From: Acidobacteriota bacterium
GTDB lineage: Bacteria; Acidobacteriota; Blastocatellia; Pyrinomonadales; Pyrinomonadaceae
Assembly (NCBI GenBank): GCA_020200135.1
Contig: JAIVJI010000066.1
Location: 1 to 54,387, forward strand
DNA length: 54,387 nt
Reading direction: 5' to 3'
The position numbers and the translations under genes were made by a program. Numbering within the stretch: the stretch's first letter is position 1; each line of letters opens with the position of its first letter. The notes under the pieces were generated by a model. It ran no database searches and was not told the DNA's origin. It saw only the letters and a list, made by a program, of their open reading frames with translations. Positions 41,454-53,284 of the stretch are shown here, piece by piece.

Positions 41454-42131
41454 TCAGAGGTGCGCGCGGAAGAACTCTATCGTGCGGCGCCAGGCGTCGG
41501 CGGCCGCGTCGGGGTCGTAGACCTCTGGGCGCGTGTCGTTAAAGAAGGCGTGGTCGGCGCCGGGGTAGACGTGCGTCTCGATAGACTTGCCGTGCTCGCT
41601 CATCTTAGCTTCGAGCGCGCGGACGGCCGCGGGCGGGACGAACTGGTCGCGCTCGGCGTAGAGCCCCAGGACGGGCGCGCGCAAGGCCGCGAAGTCGGGC
41701 TCGGCCTTCGGGTGGATGCCGTAGAAGACGACGCAGGCGCCCACGCGCTCGTTCTTCGACGCGGCGTAGAGCGAGAGCACGCCGCCCATGCAGAAGCCGA
41801 CCGTCCCGACCGTCTCCCCCGTCGTCGCCTCGTGATTCAGCAGGTACTCGACCGCGCCGCGCAGGTCCTTCTCGGCCCGGTCGATGTTGAGCGCCATCAT
41901 CATCTTCCCGGCCTCGTCGGGCGAGCGCGCCACCTCGCCGTGATAGAGGTCGGGCGCGAGCGCGACGAAGCCATCGCGCGCGAAGCGGTCGGCCACGTCC
42001 TCGACGTGCGGCACCAGACCCCACCACTCCTGTATGACGACGACGCCGGGGCCGCTTCCCCGTTCCGGCGTCGAGAGGTAGCCGCGCGCCTCACCGCCGT
42101 TGCTCTGAAACTCAACCATCCGACCGGCCAT
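41454..42131 (-). CDS. Dienelactone hydrolase family protein
   Basis: This is a 225-residue alpha/beta hydrolase. The nucleophile motif is GFCMGG, with Cys in place of Ser as in dienelactone hydrolase. The Asp is expected in YAERDQFVP and the His in YPGADHAFFND. VVVIQEWWGL after strand beta-1 is a strong family marker. It likely hydrolyses a lactone or ester; the physiological substrate is unknown. On the minus strand AGAGGAG lies 12 bases before ATG 42131. It is divergent from the M1-like peptidase gene. Confidence 0.93.
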   Translation of the reverse strand: MAGRMVEFQSNGGEARGYLSTPERGSGPGVVVIQEWWGLVPHVEDVADRFARDGFVALAPDLYHGEVARSPDEAGKMMMALNIDRAEKDLRGAVEYLLNHEATTGETVGTVGFCMGGVLSLYAASKNERVGACVVFYGIHPKAEPDFAALRAPVLGLYAERDQFVPPAAVRALEAKMSEHGKSIETHVYPGADHAFFNDTRPEVYDPDAAADAWRRTIEFFRAHL

Positions 42132-42476
42132 GTTTGCTGTCCACTCCTCTCGGCCCGCACGGCCGGCGGCTCGGCACTCGCCGGAACCTTTCCGCGCGCC
42201 GGCGTGAATAGGGTAGGGCGCGGGTGCGCCCGCCCGACCATTTTTCTGTTCTCCCGTCCGAACGTTTGCAGCCGTTTTATCGGCGCGCCCGCGCCCGTGT
42301 CAAGGCGGCGCGGACGCTTGACAGTGTACGGCCGCGGTCAGAATAATGTCGTTTCGCGCTTTGCCTCCCCGGCCGCGGAAAATCTTCTCGGGCCGCTTGT
42401 GCCCTTTCGTCGTCAACAATCACCCAAGCGGGTTCGACTTTTCGCCGTGGCCCTCACGCGTTCCCTGAGAGGTTTT
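42132..42476. other. Divergent intergenic region
   Basis: The 345 bases between the hydrolase (minus) and the M1-like peptidase (plus) hold no supported gene. They contain a small GC hairpin (ggGCGC-gggt-GCGCcc near 42217-42232), the hydrolase ribosome-binding site near 42143-42150 and the plus-strand promoter at 42318-42347. The open frame running through here from 41292 is an out-of-gene extension. Confidence 0.5.
42318..42347 (+). promoter_or_regulatory. Promoter for the M1-like peptidase gene
   Basis: TTGACA (42318-42323), an 18-base spacer and AATAAT (42342-42347) form a sigma-70-type promoter, with a leader of about 120 bases before ATG 42477. Confidence 0.55.
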
Positions 42477-45338
<2,862 letters not shown>

Positions 45339-45343
45339 AAGGG

Positions 45344-45414
45344 CCGCGAGCCGTGAACCGCGACAAGAAAGTGCGGGTCTTATCTCGCCACGGCTCACGG
45401 CTCACGGTTTACGC
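45344..45414. terminator. Heptamer-built hairpin after the M1-like peptidase gene
   Basis: The left units ccgcgag-ccgtgaa-ccgcgac (45344-45364) face the right units gccacgg-ctcacgg-ctcacgg-tttacgc (45387-45414), which are their inverse type. The unit sequence is nearly the same as in the hairpin at 7014-7098, nearly 40 kb away. It starts six bases after the stop and probably terminates transcription. Confidence 0.7.
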
Positions 45415-45417
45415 CTA

Positions 45418-45446
45418 TTTACTATTGGCCGCGATTCCCTTATCAT
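45418..45446 (+). promoter_or_regulatory. Promoter candidate for the bactofilin gene
   Basis: TTTACT (45418-45423), a 17-base spacer and TATCAT (45441-45446) lie just past the hairpin and about 110 bases before ATG 45558. The -10 matches others in the window; the -35 is weak. Confidence 0.4.
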
Positions 45447-45557
45447 CGGCCACGCTCTCGGAGAGTGTTGAAGGTCTGTCCGAAAGCCCGGCGGTGGAGC
45501 CGCCGACGGCCTCTCCTCACTCGATTCCTTTTCCAATTCAAACAGGGAGAATACGAA

Positions 45558-46361
45558 ATGTTTAGACCGGGAAGAAATCCGAAGGAACAGACGCAAACCG
45601 CCGACGACACGGCCGACCACACCCCGCAGGCCGCCGCCCCGTCGGGCGGCTCCGGCTACGGCTCGTCCGCCCCGTCGGGCGGCGGCGCGGCGGCGGCGAC
45701 GCCGACCGAGGCTTACCAGCAGTCGGTCTACACGCAGACCACCTCGCGCGCCGTCACCGAGAGCGAGTCGCTCGCGCGCGACATCAAGGAGGGGACGCTC
45801 ACGGGCTTCGTCGGCAACGGGACGACGCTCACGGGCGAGGCCAACTTCAAGGGCATGCTCCGCGTCGACGGCGGGCTCTCGGGCCGCGTCGCGTCGGCCG
45901 ACGGCACGCTCATCGTCTCGACCAACGGGCGCGTGGACGCCAACGTCGAGGTCGCGGTCGCGCAAATCTTCGGCACGGTCAACGGCGACATCATCGCCAC
46001 CAAGCGCATCGAGATGGGGCGCGTCGCCAAGGTCACCGGCAACATCCAGACGCCCGCGCTCGTCATCGAGAGCGGCGCCATCTTCGAGGGCAGCTGCCGC
46101 ATGGTGCAGCTCAAGGAGCAGTCCGAGGGCAAGACGTCCGCGGGCGACTCGGCGTCCGCCTCGGCCACGGCCGCCTCCGGCGCGTCGTCCGCGGGCACGT
46201 CGTCCGCGGGTACGTCGGGCGCGGGCACTTCGGGCGCGGGCACTTCGGGCGCGTCCCGTTACGGCTCCGGCTCCTCGCGCTCGTCCTCCTCCTCGGACAC
46301 TTCCGCCTCCGCGAGCGCGTCCGACGCCGACGTGCCGAACGCGAGCGACGTGGCGAGCTAG
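45558..46361 (+). CDS. Bactofilin (polymer-forming cytoskeletal protein)
   Basis: The 267-residue protein has a central beta-helix bactofilin domain at about 75-185: GTTLTGEANFKGMLRVDGGL, VSTNGRVDANVEVAVAQIFG, VNGDIIATKRIEMGRVAKVT and ALVIESGAIFEGSCRM. Flanking tails are disordered: Gly/Ala/Ser-rich at the N-terminus and Ser/Ala/Gly/Thr-rich at the C-terminus, with a 5-residue GAGTS repeat encoded by tandem 15-bp units near 46200-46255. Bactofilins self-assemble into filaments at the cytoplasmic membrane and position wall-modifying or polar factors. GGGAGA precedes ATG 45558. A 22-bp terminator follows. Confidence 0.94.
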   Translation: MFRPGRNPKEQTQTADDTADHTPQAAAPSGGSGYGSSAPSGGGAAAATPTEAYQQSVYTQTTSRAVTESESLARDIKEGTLTGFVGNGTTLTGEANFKGMLRVDGGLSGRVASADGTLIVSTNGRVDANVEVAVAQIFGTVNGDIIATKRIEMGRVAKVTGNIQTPALVIESGAIFEGSCRMVQLKEQSEGKTSAGDSASASATAASGASSAGTSSAGTSGAGTSGAGTSGASRYGSGSSRSSSSSDTSASASASDADVPNASDVAS

Positions 46362-46381
46362 AACCGGCGTCGTTCAGAGCT

Positions 46382-46434
46382 AAAACAGGGGAGCCTCCCG
46401 CGCGCGAGACGGGCGCGGGAGGCTCCCCTGTTTT
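46382..46434. terminator. 22-bp perfect bidirectional terminator
   Basis: 46382-46403 pairs without mismatch to 46413-46434 over a 9-nt loop. The stem ends in AAAA on one side and TTTT on the other, so it works for both the bactofilin gene and the convergent gene ending at 46455. Confidence 0.9.
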
Positions 46435-46454
46435 CGGACCCCACGCGCGCGCGC

Positions 46455-47552
46455 CTAGGGCGCGGGCGTGAAGCCCGTGAGCGGGTTGCCGTAGAAGGCG
46501 TCGGTCCTCCACGCCGCCTTGTCCCACGCGCCGTCCTGGTCGCCGAGGATGGTGACGGGGACGATGAGGCGGTCGGTGCCGAGCTTGTTGGAGGCGGCGA
46601 GGCCGGTGTCGAGTTTCCCGCCGGCGGGAACCGTGAACTTGACAGACCGCGCCAGCTTGTTGTTCCACAGCACCTTCATCTCGTACTCGCCGGGGTTCTT
46701 GTCCATCAGGTGCGGAGGCCCGAAGCCCCACGCCTCTCCCGACCTGTCCCACGCGCGCACGTTGTTGAAGGTGCAGCGGACGCGCGCCCACTTCGCCTTC
46801 TGCGGCGCGTCCTTCTCGTCCACGGAGTGCGTGGTGTTGTTCTCCACGTCGGACTCGCAGCTGGCCTTGCCGACCTGCTGGCCCTCGTACATGATGCGGC
46901 CCACCTCCTTACCCTGATAGAAGAGGTGCGGGTCGAGCTTGTACGCCTCGCCGCGCACCCAGAAGGTGACATTGAGCATGGGCCTGTCCCACCCTTTCAG
47001 TTCGTCGGGCGTGTAGTAGACGTAGCCGATGGGCAGGTTCCAGTCGTGATCCACGTAGTAGACGAAGTGGTTGGCGAACTTGCCGGTCTTGATCTCGTTG
47101 GAGTGCACCTTGCCGACCTTCGCCTTCCCCGTGAAGAGCGTCGTGTCGGAGCCGGCCAGCTCGTTGCGCAGCTTGATGGCGAAGCTGAAGGGGCCGGTGT
47201 AGACGCTCGCCTTCCCCTCGGGGACGCCGTCGCGGCCGCCGCACGTGGTCTTCCACCAGCGGCCGGCGGGCGTCTCCTCGGTGCTGCAATCGAACCTGAC
47301 GGCCGGCGAGCCCGGCACGGTGTACTCGACGTAGAGCTGGCCGCCGCTCGGGATGGGGCCGTTGACGCGGAACTCGATGCGCGGCGCCCAGCTCCAAGTG
47401 TCGTAGTTGCCCTTGTGGACGTTGAAGGTGAAGGCGGTCAACTGGACGGAGTCTTTGGCGACGGTCGGCTGCTCTTGGGCGGCGGCCGCCGCCGGTAAGG
47501 CGAAAATTACGAAGGCGAAAAACGTCAGGGTTAGAAAAGGTCTGCCCTTCAT
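46455..47552 (-). CDS. Secreted beta-rich protein of unknown function
   Basis: The 365-residue protein has a signal peptide (LTLTFFAFVIFALPAAAAAQ). The mature part is dominated by predicted beta strands (TFNVHKGNYDTWSWAPRIEF, GGQLYVEYTVPGSPAVRFD, WNLPIGYVYYTPDELKGWD) and ends with a second half of similar style (YEMKVLWNNKLARSVKFTV). Four cysteines (FDCSTEE, TTCGGRD, ASCESD, VRCTF) could form disulfides outside the cytoplasm. I recognise no family. It is divergent from korA and shares the terminator with the bactofilin gene. Confidence 0.8.
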   Translation of the reverse strand: MKGRPFLTLTFFAFVIFALPAAAAAQEQPTVAKDSVQLTAFTFNVHKGNYDTWSWAPRIEFRVNGPIPSGGQLYVEYTVPGSPAVRFDCSTEETPAGRWWKTTCGGRDGVPEGKASVYTGPFSFAIKLRNELAGSDTTLFTGKAKVGKVHSNEIKTGKFANHFVYYVDHDWNLPIGYVYYTPDELKGWDRPMLNVTFWVRGEAYKLDPHLFYQGKEVGRIMYEGQQVGKASCESDVENNTTHSVDEKDAPQKAKWARVRCTFNNVRAWDRSGEAWGFGPPHLMDKNPGEYEMKVLWNNKLARSVKFTVPAGGKLDTGLAASNKLGTDRLIVPVTILGDQDGAWDKAAWRTDAFYGNPLTGFTPAP

Positions 47553-47705
47553 TCTTCAGTCTCTCCTTTCAGGTCTGCTCGCGTCCGAGGGTGATGACTC
47601 ACCCTCGGGTCAATGTGTCGGGTGTGTGGGTTTGAATGCTTCGGGGCGGCGGCAGTATCGTGCGGCGGCGCTTCGGTGTCAATGTCCGGCGCGCGTGGGG
47701 TTGGC

Positions 47706-47735
47706 TTGAGTTTGCCGAGCGCGGGTGTGTAGAAT
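47706..47735 (+). promoter_or_regulatory. Promoter for korAB
   Basis: TTGAGT (47706-47711), an 18-base spacer and TAGAAT (47730-47735) form a sigma-70-type promoter about 105 bases upstream of ATG 47841. Confidence 0.5.
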
Positions 47736-47840
47736 GAACCCGAACCGAACGACCGCCTCGGGACCCTTAAAAGTTGATGAAGTCTATCCCGGCATCTCCC
47801 ATCCATCCGACTCCAACCGACAAAGGATTGACCGAAAGAA

Positions 47841-49709
47841 ATGAGCGCCATCATCGACAACCCGCCCGCCGACGCGCGGGAGAGAGACGTTGAAGAGCTT
47901 GAGACCGTGACCATCCGCTTCGCCGGCGACTCCGGCGACGGGATGCAGCTCACGGGCACGCAGTTCACCAACACCTCGGCCATCGTCGGGAACGACATCT
48001 CGACGCTGCCCGACTTCCCCGCCGAAATCCGCGCCCCCGCCGGCTCACTCCCCGGCGTCTCGGGCTTCCAGCTCAACTTCTCCAGCCGCGACATCCGCAC
48101 GCCCGGCGACCAGCCCAACGTCCTGGTGGCGATGAACCCGGCGGCGCTCAAGGTCAACCTCTCCGACCTCGAAGACGGCGGCACGCTGCTCATCAACACC
48201 GACGAGTTCAACAAGGAGAACCTGAAGAAGGCCGACTACGCGTCGAACCCGCTCGAAGACGAGACGCTCCGCGGCTACCGCGTCCACAAGCTCCCCATCA
48301 CGACCGTCAACATCCGCGCCCTGCAGGAGGCCGGCGTCAAGCTCTCGCGCAAGGAGATGGACCGCTGCAAAAACTTCTTCGCGCTCGGCATCCTCTACTG
48401 GCTCTACGACCGGCCGATGGAGCCGACGCTCGAATGGATTCGCTCCAAGTTCAAGAAGAACGAGGAGGTCATGCGCGCCAACGAGGTCGCCCTGAAGACC
48501 GGCTACAACTTCGCCGACACGACCGAGGTCTTCACCACGCACTACAAGGTGAAGAAGGCCGTCATCGCGCCGGGCAAGTACCGCAAGATCACGGGCAACG
48601 AGGCGACCGCCATCGGCTTCGTCACCGCGGCCGAGCTGGTCGGCCGCCCGCTCTTCTACGGCTCGTACCCCATCACGCCCGCCTCCGACATCCTCCACGA
48701 GCTGGCGCGCCACAAGAATTTCGGCGTCAAGACCTTCCAGGCCGAGGACGAGATAGCCGCCGTCTGCGCCGCCATCGGCGCCAGCTTCACCGGCCACGTC
48801 GGCCTGACCGGCACCAGTGGCCCCGGCGTCGCGCTCAAACAAGAAGCCATCGGGCTCGCCGTGATGACCGAGCTGCCGCTCGTCATCGTCAACGTCCAGC
48901 GCGGCGGCCCCTCGACGGGTCTGCCGACGAAGACCGAGCAGGCGGACCTCTTCCAGGCCGTCTGGGGTCGCAACGGCGAGTGCCCGGCCATCGTCGTCGC
49001 GCCGGCGACGCCGGCCGAGTGCTTCTCGGTGGCCATCGAGGCCGTCCGCCTGGCCTACCGCTACATGACGCCGGTCTTCTACCTCTCGGACGGCTACCTC
49101 GCCAACGGCGCCGAGCCGTGGCTCGTCCCCGAGGTCGAAGACCTGCCGAAGATAGAGGTCGAGTTCGCCTCCGACCCGGCCGCCTTCATGCCCTACGCGC
49201 GCGACGAGGGGACGCTGGCGCGCCCGTACGCGCTGCCCGGCACTCCGGGGCTCGAACACCGCATCGGCGGCATCGAGAAGCAGCACCTCACGGGCAACGT
49301 CAACTACGACCCCGAGAACCACCACTTCATGGTCCTCATGCGCCAGGCGAAGGTTGACCGCGCCGCGCAGGACGTGCCGCCGGTCGAGGTCTTCGGCGAG
49401 TCTTCGGGCAAGGTGCTCGTCCTCGGCTGGGGCTCGACCTACGGCTCGATCACCTCGGCGGTCGAGAAGCTTCAGGCCGAAGGGAAGTCGGTGTCGTCGG
49501 CGCACCTGCGCCACCTCAACCCGTTCCCGTCGAACCTGGGCGAGGTCCTGCGCAGCTTCGAGCGCGTCATCATCCCCGAGATGAACCTCGGCCAGCTCGC
49601 CACGATGGTCCGCGCGAAGTACCTGGTGGACGCCGTCCCCTTCTCGAAGGTCAAGGGGCGCCCCTTCCAGATTCGCGAGATCGTCAAGAAGGTCGAAGAG
49701 TACCTGTAA
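47841..49709 (+). CDS. korA: 2-oxoacid:acceptor oxidoreductase, fused gamma-alpha subunit (KorA type)
   Basis: This 622-residue subunit is part of a CoA- and thiamine-dependent 2-oxoacid:ferredoxin oxidoreductase, most likely acting on 2-oxoglutarate to give succinyl-CoA and reduced ferredoxin, reversibly. The gamma part comes first ([16 protein letters not shown], ending near residue 200). The alpha part then has the [14 protein letters not shown] pyrimidine-domain motif, [17 protein letters not shown] and [16 protein letters not shown]. Substrate choice among 2-oxoacids is inferred from overall similarity to Kor. Only 39 bases separate it from the beta subunit. It is cytoplasmic and oxygen sensitivity varies in the family. 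Confidence 0.93.
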   Translation: MSAIIDNPPADARERDVEELETVTIRFAGDSGDGMQLTGTQFTNTSAIVGNDISTLPDFPAEIRAPAGSLPGVSGFQLNFSSRDIRTPGDQPNVLVAMNPAALKVNLSDLEDGGTLLINTDEFNKENLKKADYASNPLEDETLRGYRVHKLPITTVNIRALQEAGVKLSRKEMDRCKNFFALGILYWLYDRPMEPTLEWIRSKFKKNEEVMRANEVALKTGYNFADTTEVFTTHYKVKKAVIAPGKYRKITGNEATAIGFVTAAELVGRPLFYGSYPITPASDILHELARHKNFGVKTFQAEDEIAAVCAAIGASFTGHVGLTGTSGPGVALKQEAIGLAVMTELPLVIVNVQRGGPSTGLPTKTEQADLFQAVWGRNGECPAIVVAPATPAECFSVAIEAVRLAYRYMTPVFYLSDGYLANGAEPWLVPEVEDLPKIEVEFASDPAAFMPYARDEGTLARPYALPGTPGLEHRIGGIEKQHLTGNVNYDPENHHFMVLMRQAKVDRAAQDVPPVEVFGESSGKVLVLGWGSTYGSITSAVEKLQAEGKSVSSAHLRHLNPFPSNLGEVLRSFERVIIPEMNLGQLATMVRAKYLVDAVPFSKVKGRPFQIREIVKKVEEYL

Positions 49710-49748
49710 CGGCCCGGCTTCAGGCAGTCATTAAAAGAGGAACTGAAC

Positions 49749-50924
49749 ATGAGCACGAACGGAAACGGCGGCAACGGCAACGGCGGCGACGAGCTTCTGA
49801 AGAAGGGCGTGAACGAGACGGGCGTGGCGGGCGTCGGCGGCAACGTGAGCGGCGGGGGGCCCGCGCCGGAGAGCGAGCCCGGCTCGGTCGTGGCGGGCAA
49901 GGCGGCGCCGCCGCCGGGCAAGCTGACCAAGGCCGACTTCTCCTCCGACCAGGAGGTGCGGTGGTGCCCGGGCTGCGGCGACTACGCCATCCTCAACAGC
50001 ATCCAGAAGGTGATGCCCGACCTCGGCATCCCGCGCGAGAAGATCGTCTTCGTCTCGGGGATCGGCTGCTCCAGCCGCTTCCCCTACTACATGAACACCT
50101 ACGGCTTCCACTCGATCCACGGGCGCGCGCCGGCGGTGGCGACCGGCATCAAGGCGTCGAACCCGGACCTCACGGTGTGGGTCGTCACCGGCGACGGCGA
50201 CGGGCTCTCCATCGGCGGCAACCACTTCATGCACGCCATCCGGCGCAACCTCGACCTCAACATCATCCTCTTCAACAACCGCATCTACGGGCTGACGAAG
50301 GGGCAGTACTCGCCGACCAGTGAGTTCGGCAAGAAGACGAAGTCCACGCCGATGGGCGTCATCGACTACCCCGTCACCCCGCTCTCCCTGGCCATCGCGT
50401 CCGAGGCGACCTTCGTCGCGCGCGCCATCGACATCGACGTCAAGCACCTCTCGTCGATGGTCGAGGCGGCCGCCAGGCACAAGGGCGTCAGCTTCATCGA
50501 GGTCTACCAGAACTGCAACATCTTCAACGACGGCGCGTTCGATTCCTTCACCGAGCGCTCGGTGCGCTCCGAGCGCGTGCTCTACCTCGAGCACGGCAAG
50601 CCGATGGTCTTCGGCAAGAACCGCGACCGCGGCATCCGCATGAACGGGACGCGCCCCGAGGTCGTCCAGCTCGGCAGCGAGACGGGCTTGAACGAGAACG
50701 ACTGCCTCGTCCACGACGCGCAGATTCTGGACCCCTCGGTCGCCTTCATGCTCGGGCGCATGGAGCAGCCCGAGTTCCCGCAGCCGGTCGGCATCTTCCG
50801 CGACGTGCGGCGCGAGACCTACGAGGACATGATGGCGCAACAGATCGAGGACGCGGTCGCCCGCCAGGGGCGCGGCCAGCTCCACAAGCTCATCCACAGC
50901 GGCGACATGTGGGTAGTGGAATAG
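49749..50924 (+). CDS. korB: 2-oxoacid:ferredoxin oxidoreductase beta subunit (KorB type)
   Basis: This 391-residue subunit binds thiamine diphosphate and a [4Fe-4S] cluster. The first 60 residues are a Gly/Asn/Ala/Pro-rich extension absent from typical beta subunits, which are nearer 280-340 residues. The catalytic region has RWCPGCGDYAIL and IGCSSRFPYY (cluster and TPP contacts), the TPP motif GDGDGLSIGGNHF ending in LFNNRIYG, and a further Cys in YQNCNIFNDG. It pairs with the upstream korA in a two-gene operon closed by a strong hairpin terminator. Confidence 0.94.
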   Translation: MSTNGNGGNGNGGDELLKKGVNETGVAGVGGNVSGGGPAPESEPGSVVAGKAAPPPGKLTKADFSSDQEVRWCPGCGDYAILNSIQKVMPDLGIPREKIVFVSGIGCSSRFPYYMNTYGFHSIHGRAPAVATGIKASNPDLTVWVVTGDGDGLSIGGNHFMHAIRRNLDLNIILFNNRIYGLTKGQYSPTSEFGKKTKSTPMGVIDYPVTPLSLAIASEATFVARAIDIDVKHLSSMVEAAARHKGVSFIEVYQNCNIFNDGAFDSFTERSVRSERVLYLEHGKPMVFGKNRDRGIRMNGTRPEVVQLGSETGLNENDCLVHDAQILDPSVAFMLGRMEQPEFPQPVGIFRDVRRETYEDMMAQQIEDAVARQGRGQLHKLIHSGDMWVVE

Positions 50925-50976
50925 ACGACGCGGGCGGCGCGCGGCCCACGCCGCGCGCGGCCTCCGGACGTAAGAT

Positions 50977-51017
50977 AAGGGCGCGCCCGGCAGACCGGCC
51001 GGGCGCGCCCTTTCGTT
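50977..51017 (+). terminator. Terminator of korAB
   Basis: AAGGGCGCGCCCGGC (50977-50991) pairs perfectly with 50998-51012, followed by tcgtt. It is a 15-bp stem with a short loop 50 bases after the korB stop. Confidence 0.85.
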
Positions 51018-51139
51018 CGCCGAAACCTCCGCCGCGCGCATTCGGGGACGCCTCTCTTTGACAAAGCGTGCCCGCGGGTCTTAGTTTGAACGTAAGGCGG
51101 TCATTCATAACTCAACCGAAGGGAAATCAATCAGCATTC

Positions 51140-51640
51140 ATGGCGAAGTCTGGTCATAAGGGAATTAGTCGCATCGACAGCGAGCCGAAGAAGATGCACG
51201 GGTGGTACGTGCGCGTGAGGCTCAACAACGAAACGAAGGCGAAGTTCGTCACCGACCGCAAGCACGGCGGCAAGGACGAGGCGCTCGCGGCGGCCGTCGC
51301 CGTCCGCGACGAGCTGGAGCGCGAGCTGGGGAAGCCGCGCACGGACTGGGTGGTCGTCGGCCACAACCCGCGCAACAGCGGCGGCGTCGCGGGCGTGCGC
51401 CGCGCGGTTAAGAAGTACAAGGGGAAGGACGGCAAGGTCTACGAGAACGAGGTCTACGAGGTCTCCTGGAACGCCGGGCGCGAGAAGAAGGGGCGCACCA
51501 GCGTCTCGATCCGTAAGTACGGCGAGGCGCGCGCGTTCCGCATGGCCTGCGCCATCCGCCGCGAGAAGGAGCGGCAGATGTACGGCGAGCCGGTCGCGGC
51601 CAAGTGGGCCGGCGCGCTCTCGAAGGTCTGCGCCGCCTGA
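51140..51640 (+). CDS. Small basic protein with two AP2-like DNA-binding modules
   Basis: The 166-residue basic protein has a first module (HKGISRIDSEPKKMHGWYVR and VTDRKHGGKDEALAAAVAVR) and a second (GVAGVRRAVKKYKGKDGKVY, then SVSIRKYGEARAFRMACAIR). Both follow the AP2/ERF pattern of three strands and a helix with a conserved Gly-x-(R/S)-R start, a Trp, and YG...A..A..R in the helix. Bacterial AP2 domains occur in homing endonucleases and a few stand-alone proteins. No nuclease motif is present here, so a DNA-binding or regulatory role is inferred. A TTGACA at 51058-51063 may belong to its promoter. An upstream TTG start at 51068 is unlikely. Confidence 0.75.
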   Translation: MAKSGHKGISRIDSEPKKMHGWYVRVRLNNETKAKFVTDRKHGGKDEALAAAVAVRDELERELGKPRTDWVVVGHNPRNSGGVAGVRRAVKKYKGKDGKVYENEVYEVSWNAGREKKGRTSVSIRKYGEARAFRMACAIRREKERQMYGEPVAAKWAGALSKVCAA

Positions 51641-51675
51641 CGACACTCTGCCGCGCGGCCCGTGGGGGTGCCGAC

Positions 51676-51888
51676 ATGCCCTGGTTCAAGGTGGAGGACG
51701 CGGCCCCGGCCGACGGCGAGCGCGTCCTCATCCACGACGGACGGGAGAACCGTGTGGAGGTCGGGCGGCGCGTCGGCGGCCGCTGGTTCGTCGAGAACAC
51801 GGCCGACGGCCGCCTGACCGAAGTCGAGGGCGTGACGCACTGGGCTCCTCTGCTCGACTCGGAGGAGTACGACCCGGCCGACGACTGA
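51676..51888 (+). CDS. DUF551-like small protein
   Basis: The 70-residue protein starts at ATG 51676 after a GGGGG run. The pattern WFKVEDAAPADGERVLIHDG, then GGRWFVE and VTHWAPLLD, fits the short DUF551 fold (W...P..G..V...., ending in THW-P), common in phage and accessory DNA. Its function is unknown. It is probably co-transcribed with the AP2-like gene 36 bases upstream. Confidence 0.7.
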   Translation: MPWFKVEDAAPADGERVLIHDGRENRVEVGRRVGGRWFVENTADGRLTEVEGVTHWAPLLDSEEYDPADD

Positions 51889-51943
51889 GACGCGCGGCCG
51901 TCGGCCGCGCGGCCGCAAAAGTCACCTGACGACCCGGAAGCCC

Positions 51944-52369
51944 ATGGCGGAGAGAAAGGCCGACTGTTACATCGACGTCTGGCGCGACGCGGACTTCCGC
52001 GGCGAGAGGACGCGCATCAGCGGCCCGGCCGAGTACCCGGCGCTCGACTTCGCCGAGGGGCGTTGGGGCGACGACATCGGCAGCCTCCGCGTCGGCCCCA
52101 ACGCCTTCGTCATGGCCTTCCGCCACCGCGACTTTCAGGACGAGCTCATCACCTTCGGCCCCAACGACGAGGTCGCCGACCTCGGCCAGTTCAAGTTCGA
52201 CGACGACATCGAGTCGGTGAGGGTCATCGACTCGCTCAAGATCTTCGAGCGCGTCGGCTACAACTCCGCCCCCGAACACGCCGCGCCGGAAGCCGACGCC
52301 GGAGACGCCGCCTCCCGCGAGCCCGCCAACCCGCACAAGGGCCGCCGCCGTCCCGGCCCCAGGCGTTAA
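51944..52369 (+). CDS. Beta/gamma-crystallin-fold protein
   Basis: The 141-residue protein has no signal peptide. Two Greek-key motifs are visible: IDVWRDADFRGERTRISGPA ending in WGDDIGSLRVG, and AFVMAFRHRDFQDELITFGP ending in FDDDIESVRV. The DDIGS/DDIES segments correspond to the N/D-N/D-x-S/T-S calcium-binding signature of microbial beta/gamma-crystallins. A disordered basic tail (NPHKGRRRPGPRR) follows. Calcium binding and stress protection are typical for the family, but no role is shown here. Confidence 0.8.
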   Translation: MAERKADCYIDVWRDADFRGERTRISGPAEYPALDFAEGRWGDDIGSLRVGPNAFVMAFRHRDFQDELITFGPNDEVADLGQFKFDDDIESVRVIDSLKIFERVGYNSAPEHAAPEADAGDAASREPANPHKGRRRPGPRR

Positions 52370-52414
52370 AGAATCTCCCGTCCGCTCCCTCCCCACTCGC
52401 GTCCCGAAAAGGCT

Positions 52415-52442
52415 TTGAGGCCGAGCCCCGCGCGGGGATAAT
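52415..52442 (+). promoter_or_regulatory. Promoter candidate for the coiled-coil protein gene
   Basis: TTGAGG (52415-52420), a 16-base spacer and GATAAT (52437-52442) lie about 70 bases before ATG 52513. Confidence 0.45.
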
Positions 52443-52512
52443 AAGCGAACTTCCCGCGGGGCGGGGCGTGATACTTTTCGTCCCGGCAACTCTCAGGCAA
52501 AGGACTCCACCG

Positions 52513-53235
52513 ATGACCAAGCGTGCAAGCCTCTTCCCCGGCGCGGTCGCGGCCGTGGCGCTCCTCTTCTGCGCCGGCGCGTCCGCGCAGACCGGCGAGC
52601 GCCGCCCGGCGGGCGCGGCCACACAGACGCAGGAGCAGCCGTCCGCCGCCGCGCCGCTCGCCGACCCGGTGGCGAACGAGATCAGCCTCCTGCGCAGGTC
52701 GCTGCAAACCCTCAACACGCGCCTGCGCGAGATCAGCGAGAAGCTGCTGGGGCCCGACGCGCCGAAGCCGGGCGAGTCGCAGGACGAACGGCAGAAGCGC
52801 ATCACGCAGAACCTCGACCTGCTGAGCCGCACCGAGCAGCGCGCCGAGGCGATGCGCAAACAGCTCATCGAGCTGACCGAGAAGGAGACCGCCTTCAAGA
52901 CCCGCATAATGCAGCTCGACGAGGACATGCGACCCGACAGCATCGACCGCTCGGTGATGATGGTCGGCTCCATCGGCTCGACGCGCACGACGGAGATGCG
53001 CGACACGCGGCGCCGCGTCCTCGACAACGAGCGGCGCGGCGTCGAGAGCCTTCTCAACCAGACCTCCGCGAGCCGCGCGCGGCTCGAAGAGGACGTGCGC
53101 CAGGCCGACGCGCTGGTCGCGCGGCTCCGCATGCGCCTGCTCCCGCTCATCGAAAAAGAGATCGACAAGATCAACCCCGCGCAGGAGGAGCGCCCGCGCG
53201 AGTCTCGGGGAGGCGGCGCGACCGGCGCGCGTTAA
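52513..53235 (+). CDS. Secreted coiled-coil protein of unknown function
   Basis: The 240-residue protein has a signal peptide (LFPGAVAAVALLFCAGASAQ). After a short Ala/Gln/Pro linker, residues 55-220 are long amphipathic helices with heptad character (NEISLLRRSLQTLNTRLREI, RARLEEDVRQADALVARLRM). A conserved-looking insert EDMRPDSIDRSVMMVGSIGS interrupts the coils. Periplasmic location is expected. No family is recognised with confidence. Confidence 0.8.
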   Translation: MTKRASLFPGAVAAVALLFCAGASAQTGERRPAGAATQTQEQPSAAAPLADPVANEISLLRRSLQTLNTRLREISEKLLGPDAPKPGESQDERQKRITQNLDLLSRTEQRAEAMRKQLIELTEKETAFKTRIMQLDEDMRPDSIDRSVMMVGSIGSTRTTEMRDTRRRVLDNERRGVESLLNQTSASRARLEEDVRQADALVARLRMRLLPLIEKEIDKINPAQEERPRESRGGGATGAR

Positions 53236-53284
53236 AAGTCTCGCCCGCGTCCCCTTCGCGACGGCCGGCGCGCGAACATATCTC

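Noticed and set aside
41292-42476. N-terminal extension of the M1-like peptidase frame by about 395 codons
   Set aside because: The signal peptide starts at ATG 42477 with a promoter just upstream, and the extension overlaps the minus-strand dienelactone hydrolase gene.
51068-51139. Earlier TTG start for the AP2-like protein
   Set aside because: The added residues coincide with a TTGACA promoter-like element and show no similarity to the modules; ATG 51140 begins the first module.
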